This document shows, piece by piece, positions 41,819 through 52,506 of a stretch of DNA of 64,000 nt. The notes under the pieces are model-generated. The model did not search any database. It was not told the DNA's origin and worked only from the letters and a program-made list of their open reading frames with translations. Position 1 is the stretch's first letter. Each line of letters starts with the position of its first letter. The stretch comes from Lichenicoccus sp964247695 (lineage in GTDB: Bacteria; Pseudomonadota; Alphaproteobacteria; Acetobacterales; Acetobacteraceae), in contig CAXTVI010000009.1 of the NCBI GenBank assembly GCA_964247695.1, positions 41,038 through 105,037 of the forward strand. The letters run 5' to 3'. Made by a program: the position numbers and the translations under genes.

Positions 41819-43362
41819 GCTGGCGTCGTCTCCGCCGGCGCCAGCAGCGATTGCCCGGTCATCAGCGCCGGCTGCTCGAGCCCCATCAGCGCCAGCAGGG
41901 TCGGTGCAAGGTCGGCCAGCCGCCCGTCGGCCAGGCGTGTCTCCGGCGGGATGCCGGAGCCCACCAGCGGCACGCGGTTCAACGTGTGGGCGGTGTGCGG
42001 GCCGCCGGTCTCGGGATCGCGCATCATCTCGCAGTTGCCGTGATCGGCGGTCGCCAGCAGCACGCCGCCAGCATGCGCGATGGCGTCGGCGATACGGCCG
42101 AGGCCGGTATCGACGGTCTCCACCGCGCGGATGGCGGCTGCAAGGTCCCCGGTATGGCCGACCATGTCCGGATTGGCGAAGTTCAGCACGATCAGGTCGT
42201 ACTGGCCCGAGCCGATCGCCTCGACCGCGCGGTCGGTGAGCTCGGGCGCCGACATCTCCGGCTGCAGGTCGTAGGTGGCGACCTTCGGCGACGGCACCAT
42301 GATGCGGTCCTCGCCTTCGAGCACGGCTTCCCGGCCGCCATTGAGGAAGTAGGTGACGTGCGGGTATTTCTCGGTCTCTGCCATGCGGAGCTGCCGCCGG
42401 CCGCTGGCCGCCACCACGTCGCCGAGCAGGTCCTCCAGGCTCTGCGGCGGGAACAGCACCTCGATGCGGCCGGCGAGATGGTCGCTGTAGCGCGTCATGC
42501 CGATCGCGAGCGCGAAATCCGGCCGGCGGCTGCGCGGGAAGCCGCCGAACTCCTGATCGAGCAGGGCATCGTAGAGCTGGCGGATGCGGTCGGCGCGGAA
42601 GTTGAACGACAACAGCGCGTCGCCGTCCAGCATGCCGGCATAGCCGTCGATCACCGTCGGCTCGACGAACTCGTCGGTGATCCCGGCGTCATAGGCCTGC
42701 GCCAGCACCGCATCCGGATCGGCGCAGTGCGTGCCGATGCCGGAGACGATTGCGTCATACGCCTTGCGCACCCGCTCCCACCGCGTGTCACGGTCCATCG
42801 CGTAGTATCGCCCGGAGACCGTGACGATCGGCACTGCAGGCGGCAGCGCCTCGCGCAGCCGGGCAAGGTCGCCGCGCCCGGAGCGCGGCGGCGTGTCGCG
42901 TCCGTCGGTGAAGGCGTGCAGCGCGACCGGGACGCCGGCCTCCGTCAGGATGTGCGCGATCGCAGCGGCATGGTCCTGGTGCGCATGCACGCCGCCCGGA
43001 GAAACCAGCCCGAGCAGATGGCAGGTGCCACCCGTCTGGCGCAGGGCCGCGATAAGCCGCTGCATGGCGGGATTGATGGCCAGGCTGCCGTCCTCGATGG
43101 CGGTGAACACACGTGGCAGTTCCTGCATCACCACGCGACCGGCACCGATGTTCAGGTGGCCGACCTCGGAATTGCCCATCTGTCCGTCCGGCAGTCCGAC
43201 ATCGCGGCCGCAGGTGCGCAGGAACGCGGCGGGACCCATCGCCCACAGGCGATCGAAGCTGGGCGTGCGGGCGAGGGCGACTGCGTTGTTGCTGCTATCC
43301 TCGCGCCAGCCGAACCCGTCCAGGATCACCAGCATGACCGGGCGGCGTTGCTGTGCTGGCAT
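41815..43362 (-). CDS. gpmI: 2,3-bisphosphoglycerate-independent phosphoglycerate mutase
   Basis: A 515-residue two-metal enzyme of glycolysis that interconverts 3- and 2-phosphoglycerate. The N-terminal metal site is VMLVILDGFGWRE, the serine nucleophile is in QMGNSEVGHLNIGAGRV, and the distal metal motifs are NFANPDMVGHTGD and ATADHGNCE. ATG 43362 follows AGGAG; an in-frame ATG at 43398 is less suitable. It heads the gpmI-envC-ctpA-DUF610-rppH-EamA run, an alphaproteobacterial arrangement. Confidence 0.96.
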   Translation of the reverse strand: MPAQQRRPVMLVILDGFGWREDSSNNAVALARTPSFDRLWAMGPAAFLRTCGRDVGLPDGQMGNSEVGHLNIGAGRVVMQELPRVFTAIEDGSLAINPAMQRLIAALRQTGGTCHLLGLVSPGGVHAHQDHAAAIAHILTEAGVPVALHAFTDGRDTPPRSGRGDLARLREALPPAVPIVTVSGRYYAMDRDTRWERVRKAYDAIVSGIGTHCADPDAVLAQAYDAGITDEFVEPTVIDGYAGMLDGDALLSFNFRADRIRQLYDALLDQEFGGFPRSRRPDFALAIGMTRYSDHLAGRIEVLFPPQSLEDLLGDVVAASGRRQLRMAETEKYPHVTYFLNGGREAVLEGEDRIMVPSPKVATYDLQPEMSAPELTDRAVEAIGSGQYDLIVLNFANPDMVGHTGDLAAAIRAVETVDTGLGRIADAIAHAGGVLLATADHGNCEMMRDPETGGPHTAHTLNRVPLVGSGIPPETRLADGRLADLAPTLLALMGLEQPALMTGQSLLAPAETTPA

Positions 43363-43443
43363 GGCATGCTCCTGTGGCGGCTCGAACCCGCGGAGCATGC
43401 CATCGAACCGGCAGCTTGTCAGGCGGCTGCCGGGTCGTCGGGC

Positions 43444-43587
43444 TCAGGGGTCGTTTGGTCCGGTGCTGCCGCCGGTCGAAGGCGGGTCGCTGGCCGGGAA
43501 GGTCCCGTCGACGCCCTCGTCGATCTTCTCCTCCTCGTCGATGTCGTCGGAACGGGGCCCGTCGGGATTGCTGTTGGTCTCGGACAT
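43444..43587 (-). CDS. Small acidic protein with FPASDPP motif
   Basis: A 47-residue acidic protein starting MSETNSNPDGPRSDD and carrying DEGVDGTFPASDPPS. I recognise this D/E-x3-FPASDPP type motif from short conserved proteins of Alphaproteobacteria; its function is unknown to me. ATG 43587 follows GGGGAGA, a good ribosome-binding site. It has no membrane segment or cysteine. It lies between gpmI (same strand) and msrB (divergent). Confidence 0.7.
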   Translation of the reverse strand: MSETNSNPDGPRSDDIDEEEKIDEGVDGTFPASDPPSTGGSTGPNDP

Positions 43588-43691
43588 GGTGCTCGTCTCC
43601 CCAATACTGGCAGCATAAGGCGGCCGGGATGGGGTGGGTTTCGGCAGTCGCGACCCTATGTCAGGACGAGACCCTGGACAGGAGAGCACGC

Positions 43692-44096
43692 ATGAGCAGC
43701 CAGACCGAACCGAAGCCGGGTGAGCAGTCGTTCCGCGAGAAGCTGACCCCGGAGCAGTTCCACGTCCTGCGCGAGCACGGCACCGAGCGCGCCGGCACCA
43801 GCGCGCTGAACTACGAGAAGCGCGACGGGCTCTATCACTGCGCCGCCTGCGGCAATGCCCTGTTCAGGTCCGACACCAAGTACGAGAGCGGAAGCGGCTG
43901 GCCCTCGTTCTATGCGCCGGTGGAAGGCGCGGTCGAGACGCGGGCCGACAGCAGCCTGTTCATGCGTCGCGTCGAGGTGCAGTGCGCGCAGTGCAAGAGC
44001 CATCTGGGGCATGTGTTCCCGGACGGCCCGCAACCTACCGGCGAGCGCTACTGCATGAACGGGCTGGCGCTGGATTTCGACCCGGCCAGCCCATAG
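43692..44096 (+). CDS. msrB: Peptide-methionine (R)-S-oxide reductase
   Basis: A 134-residue MsrB. Two CxxC pairs (YHCAACGNALF and VQCAQCKSHLGHVF) bind structural zinc, SGSGWPSFY forms the substrate site, and the catalytic Cys is in RYCMNGLAL. It repairs oxidised methionine. ATG 43692 follows GGAGAG; longer upstream frames are shadow. upp begins 10 bp downstream, so the two are probably co-transcribed. Confidence 0.95.
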   Translation: MSSQTEPKPGEQSFREKLTPEQFHVLREHGTERAGTSALNYEKRDGLYHCAACGNALFRSDTKYESGSGWPSFYAPVEGAVETRADSSLFMRRVEVQCAQCKSHLGHVFPDGPQPTGERYCMNGLALDFDPASP

Positions 44097-44106
44097 CCTC
44101 TGCGGC

Positions 44107-44757
44107 ATGACGCCATCAGGAACCTCGCCGGACAAGCTCCTGGTGCTGGATCATCCGCTGGTCCAGCACAAGCTGACCCGCCTGCGCCAGTCGAGCACGT
44201 CGACCGCCGGCTTCCGGCGACTGGCGCGCGAGATCAGCCTGCTGATGGCCTACGAGGCCACCCGCGACCTGCCGCTCGAGGAGGTCGAGATCGAGACCCC
44301 ATTGGAGCACACCACCGGGCACCTGCTGTCCGGCAAGAAGCTCTGCTTTGTCTCGATCCTGCGCGCCGGCAACGGCATCCTCGACGGCATGCTCGATCTT
44401 GTGCCGGCGGCAAGGGTCGGCCATGTCGGGCTGTATCGCGACCACGTGACCCTCGAGCCGGTCGAATACTACCTCAAGTTGCCAGATGACATGGCCGAGC
44501 GGCTCTGCATCGTGGTCGATCCGATGCTGGCCACCGGACACAGCGCAATCGCCGCCATCGACCGCCTGAAGTCGGCCGGCGCCTGGCAGATCAGCTTCGT
44601 CTGCCTGCTGGCCGCCCCGGAGGGCGTCGGGCGCTTCCATGCCGCCCATCCTGACGTGAAGCTGATCACCGCGGCGATCGACCGGGAGCTGGATTCCAAC
44701 GGCTACATCCGTCCCGGACTCGGCGATGCCGGCGACCGCCTGTTCGGGACCAAGTAG
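44107..44757 (+). CDS. upp: Uracil phosphoribosyltransferase
   Basis: A 216-residue type I phosphoribosyltransferase that salvages uracil to UMP with PRPP. The N-terminal HPLVQHKLTRLRQ, the VSILRAGNGILDGM segment, the PRPP loop VVDPMLATGHSAIAAI and the uracil-binding C-terminus (SNGYIRPGLGDAGDR) are all present. It follows msrB by 10 bp. It complements the de novo pyrimidine genes in this window. Confidence 0.95.
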   Translation: MTPSGTSPDKLLVLDHPLVQHKLTRLRQSSTSTAGFRRLAREISLLMAYEATRDLPLEEVEIETPLEHTTGHLLSGKKLCFVSILRAGNGILDGMLDLVPAARVGHVGLYRDHVTLEPVEYYLKLPDDMAERLCIVVDPMLATGHSAIAAIDRLKSAGAWQISFVCLLAAPEGVGRFHAAHPDVKLITAAIDRELDSNGYIRPGLGDAGDRLFGTK

Positions 44758-44777
44758 CCGCAGTCAGGTCTGACCCG

Positions 44778-44793
44778 TTAAACGTTCGTTTAA
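44778..44793. promoter_or_regulatory. 16-bp perfect palindrome, candidate TetR-type operator
   Basis: TTAAACG-TT-CGTTTAA is a perfect AT-rich inverted repeat in a GC-rich background, 60 bp upstream of a small hypothetical gene. Its shape resembles TetR-family operators. No such regulator gene is in the window. Confidence 0.5.
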
Positions 44794-44823
44794 TGGATCG
44801 CTGGTGCGTCCATTTCCGTTGAA

Positions 44824-44839
44824 GCCGGAATAGTCCGGC
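44824..44839 (+). terminator. Small hairpin after upp
   Basis: GCCGGA-ATAG-TCCGGC forms a 6-bp stem in the 95-bp gap after upp. There is no T run, so it is a weak terminator candidate. Confidence 0.3.
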
Positions 44840-44852
44840 CTCTAAACGCCGT

Positions 44853-45089
44853 ATGGGCGATCCGTTGGACGACCCCGCCTACTGGCGGGACAAGGCGTAC
44901 GAGAGCGAGGCAACCGGCGATGTCACCGGTTCGGTCTATTTCTGGCTCGCCGCGATCACGGCGACAAAGCGCCTGGCGGCGTCCCTGGGCGAGGAGCCGG
45001 ACCTGAAGTGGCTCCGCCTCCGTTTGGCGCGCGCGAAATCCGTGGCAGACCTTTCGAAGGCCAATCCAGACCGGAAGACGATCAACTAG
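44853..45089 (+). CDS. Hypothetical 78-residue protein
   Basis: A small soluble protein starting MGDPLDDPAYWRDKAYESEATGD, with a predicted helical hairpin (SVYFWLAAITATKRLAASLG and LKWLRLRLARAKSVADL). I do not recognise a family. The ribosome-binding site is weak. A 16-bp palindrome lies upstream, which may mark regulated expression. Codon use looks like the surrounding genes. Confidence 0.55.
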   Translation: MGDPLDDPAYWRDKAYESEATGDVTGSVYFWLAAITATKRLAASLGEEPDLKWLRLRLARAKSVADLSKANPDRKTIN

Positions 45090-45218
45090 GGCAGCACCGG
45101 ATCAATTGAGATCGCTGGGCCTACATGAGATATGCGCTTCTCAATCTCCGAGGCCGGACGCCAGCCGAACCGGGCACGCCTGCATCCGTTGTGCGCTGAC
45201 AGCAACGGGAGAAGCCTA

Positions 45219-45449
45219 ATGGCGGACCATGTCTATCGCGTGACCGAACTGGTCGGCTCGTCGGAAACCAGCATCGAGGCCGCAATCCAGGCTGCCATCA
45301 GCAAGGCCTCCAACACGCTGCGGCACATGCGCTGGTTCGAGGTGATCGAGACTCGCGGTCATATCGAGAACAACAAGCTCAGCCACTATCAGGTGACGCT
45401 GAAGGTGGGATTCTCGGTCGAGGACGAGAATGTGCATCTGCAGCCGTGA
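45219..45449 (+). CDS. Dodecin
   Basis: A 76-residue dodecin. It has the family pattern: VYRVTELVGSSETSIEAAIQAAISKAS, the flavin-stacking Trp region LRHMRWFEVIETRGHI and a closing strand YQVTLKVGFSVE. Dodecins form 12-mers that bind and buffer flavins. ATG 45219 follows GGGAGAAG; longer in-frame starts are unsupported. It converges with the threonine deaminase gene, with a 3-bp gap. Confidence 0.92.
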   Translation: MADHVYRVTELVGSSETSIEAAIQAAISKASNTLRHMRWFEVIETRGHIENNKLSHYQVTLKVGFSVEDENVHLQP

Positions 45450-45452
45450 GGG

Positions 45453-46649
45453 CTACACCCTGCGCACCGTGTAGGTCGTGCGCAGGGCGGCGGCGATCTG
45501 CTCCGCATGCTGCGGGTCGCGCGCCTCGACCATCACCTCGAGTTCCGCTGCCTGCACGCTTGGTGCCGCGAACAGGCGCTGGTGCGACACCTCGATGATG
45601 TTGCCGCCGATCTCGCCGATCCGGGTCGCAATGTCGGCCAGCACCCCGGGCCGGTCCGGGATTTCCATCAGCAACCGCAACAACCGCCCGTCGCGCAGCA
45701 GGGAACGCAGCAGGGTATTGGCCAGGATACGGCTGTCGATATTGCCGCCGCAGATCGGGATGCCCACCCGCCGGCCTCGGAACCGTTCCGGAGAGGTCAG
45801 GAGGGCCGCGACGGCAGCGGCGCCGGCGCCCTCGGCGACGAGCTTGGCGGTTTCGGCCAGCACCGTGATGGCATCCTCCACGGCGCGTTCCGGCACCACC
45901 AGCATCCCGCCCACGCGGGCTCGGATGACCTCGAGCGGATGCCGTCCGACCATCATCACGGCGATGCCCTCGGCGATCGTCGAGCCGCCGGTGGCGGCAA
46001 TCTCGTCGCCCGGATGCCGGCTCAACGAGGCGTGGCTCTCGACCTGCACGCCGATCACCTCGAGGCCGGGCCGCATGGCGGCGGCGACGGTGGCGCAGCC
46101 CGAGATCAGGCCGCCGCCGCCGACCGGCACCAGCAGGCAATCGAGCGGCCCCGCATCCTCCAGCATCTCGAGCCCGAGCGTGCCCTGGCCGGCCATCACC
46201 GCAGGGTCGTCATAGGGATGCACGAACACCCTTCGCTCGGTGGCGCAGAGCGCGTCGGCATGCGCCATCGCCTCGGTGAAGTCGTTGCCATGCAGCACGA
46301 CGCGGGCACCCCATTGCGCCGTGCGCGTCACCTTGGCCGCCGGCGTGAAGCGCGGCATCACGATGACCGCATCGATGCCGAGCAGGCTCGCATGGCGCGC
46401 CACACCCTGTGCATGGTTGCCGGCCGAGACCGCGATCACCCCGCGCCGGCGCTCATCCGCGGTCAACAGGGCCAGCTTGTTGGCGGCTCCCCGTTCCTTG
46501 AACGAGCCGATCGCCTGCAGGTTGTCGAGCTTGAGGGTGACGTGCGCGCCGGTCGCCCGCGACAGGGCCTCGGAGGCGATCGTCGGTGTACGCAGGATGT
46601 TGGCGCCGATCCGCCCGGCCGCCGCGACGACGTCGCCGAGCTGGATCAT
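45453..46649 (-). CDS. Threonine ammonia-lyase with ACT domain
   Basis: A 398-residue PLP enzyme that deaminates threonine to 2-oxobutanoate. The PLP lysine is in QAIGSFKERGAANKL, AGNHAQG binds substrate and VGGGGLISG binds the PLP phosphate. A single C-terminal ACT domain (LLMEIPDRPGVLADIATRIGEIGG) is present, fewer than the two ACT-like repeats of E. coli IlvA. It could feed isoleucine synthesis or catabolism. The greA stop immediately precedes its start (1-nt overlap at 46649). Confidence 0.92.
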   Translation of the reverse strand: MIQLGDVVAAAGRIGANILRTPTIASEALSRATGAHVTLKLDNLQAIGSFKERGAANKLALLTADERRRGVIAVSAGNHAQGVARHASLLGIDAVIVMPRFTPAAKVTRTAQWGARVVLHGNDFTEAMAHADALCATERRVFVHPYDDPAVMAGQGTLGLEMLEDAGPLDCLLVPVGGGGLISGCATVAAAMRPGLEVIGVQVESHASLSRHPGDEIAATGGSTIAEGIAVMMVGRHPLEVIRARVGGMLVVPERAVEDAITVLAETAKLVAEGAGAAAVAALLTSPERFRGRRVGIPICGGNIDSRILANTLLRSLLRDGRLLRLLMEIPDRPGVLADIATRIGEIGGNIIEVSHQRLFAAPSVQAAELEVMVEARDPQHAEQIAAALRTTYTVRRV

Positions 46650-47122
46650 CAGCCGTAGCTGATGCTCAGGATCTCGTAGCTGCGGTCGCCGCCCGGGGCC
46701 GGGACCGAGATGCTGTCGCCCTTCTTCTTGCCGATGAGCGACTTTGCCAGGGGCGAAGACACCGACAACAGACCCGACTTGATGTCGGCCTCGTAGACGC
46801 CGACGATCTGGTAGGTCGCCTCCTTGTCGGTTTCCTCGTCCACCAGGCTGACATGCGCGCCGAACTTGACGTGGTCGCCCGACAGGGTGTGCGGCTCGAT
46901 CACCTCGACCGAGGACATGATCTCCTCGAGTTCCTGGATGCGGCCCTCGACGAAGGATTGCCGCTCTCGCGCCGCGTGGTATTCGGCATTTTCCGACAGG
47001 TCGCCATGGCTGCGCGCCTCGGCGATCGCGCGGATGATCGACGGCCGCTCCTCGCCCTTCAGGCGCCGCAACTCATCTTCCAGCCGCTGCAGGCCGCGGC
47101 CCGTCATCGGAAATTTCTGCAA
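46649..47122 (-). CDS. greA: Transcription elongation factor GreA
   Basis: A 157-residue Gre factor. An N-terminal coiled coil carries the acidic tip (DLSENAEYHAARERQSF) that stimulates RNA cleavage by stalled polymerase, followed by an FKBP-like domain ending SVPAPGGDRSYEILSISY. The start is TTG 47122 (LQKFPMTGRGLQRLEDEL), which matches the family N-terminus and length; ATG 47107 inside it would cut five residues. It lies 97 bp after carB and just before the threonine deaminase gene. Confidence 0.93.
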   Translation of the reverse strand: MQKFPMTGRGLQRLEDELRRLKGEERPSIIRAIAEARSHGDLSENAEYHAARERQSFVEGRIQELEEIMSSVEVIEPHTLSGDHVKFGAHVSLVDEETDKEATYQIVGVYEADIKSGLLSVSSPLAKSLIGKKKGDSISVPAPGGDRSYEILSISYG

Positions 47123-47219
47123 AGCCGGTCCCCAAGGAATGCTGTCACCAAGACATGCGAACAACGACAGCAGCGGCCACCGCGACCGCCTCCATGCAGG
47201 CCGGTCCCGGCGGTTCTGC

Positions 47220-50477
<3,258 letters not shown>

Positions 50478-50492
50478 GATCGAGCCCCGAGA

Positions 50493-51878
50493 CTAGGAGT
50501 TGCAGACCGGCTTGCGGCTGTCCATCAGCGCCACGAAGCGCTCGAACAGATAGAAGCTGTCGGACGGTCCGGGGCTCGCCTCCGGATGGTACTGCACGGA
50601 AAAGGCTGGCAACCGGTCGCTTGCGATGCCCTCGTTGCTGCCGTCGAACAGGCTGACATGGGTGATCCGGACATCCTCCGGCAGGCTCTTGTCGTCGACC
50701 GCGAAGCCGTGGTTCTGGCTGGTGATCTCGACCCGCCCGGTGGCAAGGTCACGCACCGGCTGGTTGGCGCCGCGATGGCCCTGCTCCAGCTTGTAGGTCG
50801 AGGCGCCCAAAGCCAGCGCCAGCAACTGGTGTCCCAGGCAGATGCCGAACACGGGGGTGCCGGCCTCGAGCACCCCCCGGATCGCAGGCACCGCATACTG
50901 CGCCGTCGCCGCCGGGTCGCCGGGGCCGTTGGAGAGGAAGACGCCGTCCGCCCGGTGCGCCAGGATCTCCTCGGCCGTCGCCGTCGCCGGCACCACGGTG
51001 ACCTGGCAGCCGGCGGTGACCAGGCAGCGCAGGATGTTGCGCTTGGCGCCGTAATCGACGGCGACGACGCGCCGCGTGCCGGCCGCAGCAATCGCTGCCG
51101 CGCCGCCCCAGTTCCACACCCCCTCGCTCCACTCGTAGCTCTGCGTGCAGGACACCTCGCGGGCCAGATCCATGCCCTCCAGCCCCGGCCAGGCCCGCGC
51201 CTGCGCCAGCAGGCCAGCGAGATCGAATCGCCCATCCTGCGGATAGGCCAGCACGCCGGTCTGCGGCCCGTGCTCGCGGATGCGCACTGTGAGCGCCCGG
51301 GTATCGACGCCGCAGATCCCCGGGATGCCGCGCTGCCTGAGCCAGGCGTCCAGGGTCTGGGTGGCGCGCCAGTTCGAGGGCTCGGTGAGGTCCTGCTTCA
51401 CCACCAGCCCGCGAGCGGCGACATTGATTGCCTCCTCGTCTTCGGGGGTGGTGCCGACATTGCCGACATGCGGGAAGGTGAAGGTAATGATCTGCCCGGC
51501 AAAGGAGGGGTCGGTGAGAGTCTCCTGGTAGCCGGTCATGCCGGTCGAGAAGCAGATCTCGCCGATCCCGGCACCCTCCGGCGGCGTTTGCGCGCCGAAG
51601 CCGCGTCCCCACAGCACGCTGCCGTCGGCGAGCACCAGGACCGCCGTGGCGCCATCCGGCACCGTGTCGGCCGCAGCGGCCTCCCTGGGTGAAGCTGCCT
51701 GCATCCGCAGGTCGTCAAGGCCAAGGCCGGTGGCGCGGCTGACCGCATCCCAATGCTTCGGCGGAATGGCGCGCGCCTGGCGCCACTTGCGGATCGCCTC
51801 GTGCCCGACCCCGGTCAGGCGCGCCGCGTTCTGCGTGCCGCCCAGGCGCTCGATGATGGTCTCGACGCTGATCGCCAT
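50493..51878 (-). CDS. carA: Carbamoyl-phosphate synthase small subunit with N-terminal HTH domain
   Basis: A 461-residue protein. Residues 78-461 are a complete CarA: the N-terminal synthetase-docking domain (STGMTGYQETLTDPS, FPHVGNVGTT) and a class I glutamine amidotransferase with the Cys in FGICLGHQLL and the His in QYHPEASPGP. Residues 5-58 are extra. They read as a YdaS/Cro-like helix-turn-helix (TIIERLGGTQNAARLTG, GHEAIRKWRQARAIPPKHW, DAVSRATGLGLDDLR), joined by an Ala-rich linker. ATG 51878 follows GGGGAAG, so translation of the HTH is likely. Typical CarA begins near residue 78. Inference: the subunit may bind DNA and regulate its own promoter, which carries repeated inverted sites. 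An internal ATG at residue 59 could give a short form. Confidence 0.93.
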   Translation of the reverse strand: MAISVETIIERLGGTQNAARLTGVGHEAIRKWRQARAIPPKHWDAVSRATGLGLDDLRMQAASPREAAAADTVPDGATAVLVLADGSVLWGRGFGAQTPPEGAGIGEICFSTGMTGYQETLTDPSFAGQIITFTFPHVGNVGTTPEDEEAINVAARGLVVKQDLTEPSNWRATQTLDAWLRQRGIPGICGVDTRALTVRIREHGPQTGVLAYPQDGRFDLAGLLAQARAWPGLEGMDLAREVSCTQSYEWSEGVWNWGGAAAIAAAGTRRVVAVDYGAKRNILRCLVTAGCQVTVVPATATAEEILAHRADGVFLSNGPGDPAATAQYAVPAIRGVLEAGTPVFGICLGHQLLALALGASTYKLEQGHRGANQPVRDLATGRVEITSQNHGFAVDDKSLPEDVRITHVSLFDGSNEGIASDRLPAFSVQYHPEASPGPSDSFYLFERFVALMDSRKPVCNS

Positions 51879-51934
51879 GCTGCTTCCCCGGCGGTGGTGA
51901 GCGAGGCTATGTCCTAACAAGGCGGGCCCGCGGA

Positions 51935-52015
51935 TGGGAAGCGATGTGGCAGCATGGCTGGGAACAATTTTCCTGGACTTGCGGCTCAACGCTCCGTCTG
52001 GGAATTAACTTCCCA
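51935..52015. promoter_or_regulatory. Repeated TGGGAA-N5-TTCC inverted sites between carA and yqeY
   Basis: A perfect inverted repeat TGGGAA-N5-TTCCCA lies at 51999-52015. A second copy, TGGGAA-N5-TTCCTG, lies at 51959-51975, exactly 40 bp away (about four helical turns). A third half-site TGGGAA is at 51935. All fall in the 160-bp divergent region between the HTH-CarA gene and yqeY. This is the layout expected of a cooperative operator; which protein binds is unknown. Confidence 0.5.
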
Positions 52016-52038
52016 TGGACGATCAGGAGGTTCCGGCG

Positions 52039-52494
52039 ATGACGTTGCGCGCTCGCATCACCGACGACATGAAGCTGGCGATGAAGGCGGGGGACAGCGC
52101 CCGCGTGTCGACGGTGCGCATGATTCTGGCGCGGATCAAGGACCTCGACATCGCAGCCCGGCCGAGGGGCGTGGAGCGGATCGGCGACGACGAGATCGTC
52201 TCGGCGCTGCGCAACATGGTCAAGCAGCGCTCCGAGTCGGCGGCGTTGTATCTGCAGGGCGGCCGCGGCGAACTCGCCGCCAAGGAGGATGCCGAGATCG
52301 TCATCATCGAGGGCTACCTGCCGACGCCGATGGGCGGTGCGGCACTCGAGGCCGCGGTCGATGCGGCGGTGGCGGACACCGGGGCGTCGGGACTGCGCGA
52401 CATGGGCCGCGTCATGGCGGCGCTCAAGGCGTCGCACGGCGCCGCCCTCGACATGGCCCGCGCGAATGCGCTGGTGAAGGCGCGTCTCGGCTGA
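52039..52494 (+). CDS. GatB/YqeY domain protein
   Basis: A 151-residue YqeY-type protein (LRARITDDMKLAMKAGDSARVSTVRMILARIK, then ALRNMVKQRSESAALY and IEGYLPTPM). Free-standing YqeY resembles the tRNA-binding tail of the GatB amidotransferase subunit; its exact role is not settled. ATG 52039 follows CAGGAGG, preferred over ATG 52015, which lacks this site. It precedes dnaG by 12 bp, the usual alphaproteobacterial yqeY-dnaG-rpoD order. Confidence 0.93.
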   Translation: MTLRARITDDMKLAMKAGDSARVSTVRMILARIKDLDIAARPRGVERIGDDEIVSALRNMVKQRSESAALYLQGGRGELAAKEDAEIVIIEGYLPTPMGGAALEAAVDAAVADTGASGLRDMGRVMAALKASHGAALDMARANALVKARLG

Positions 52495-52506
52495 CACGGT
52501 CACGTC

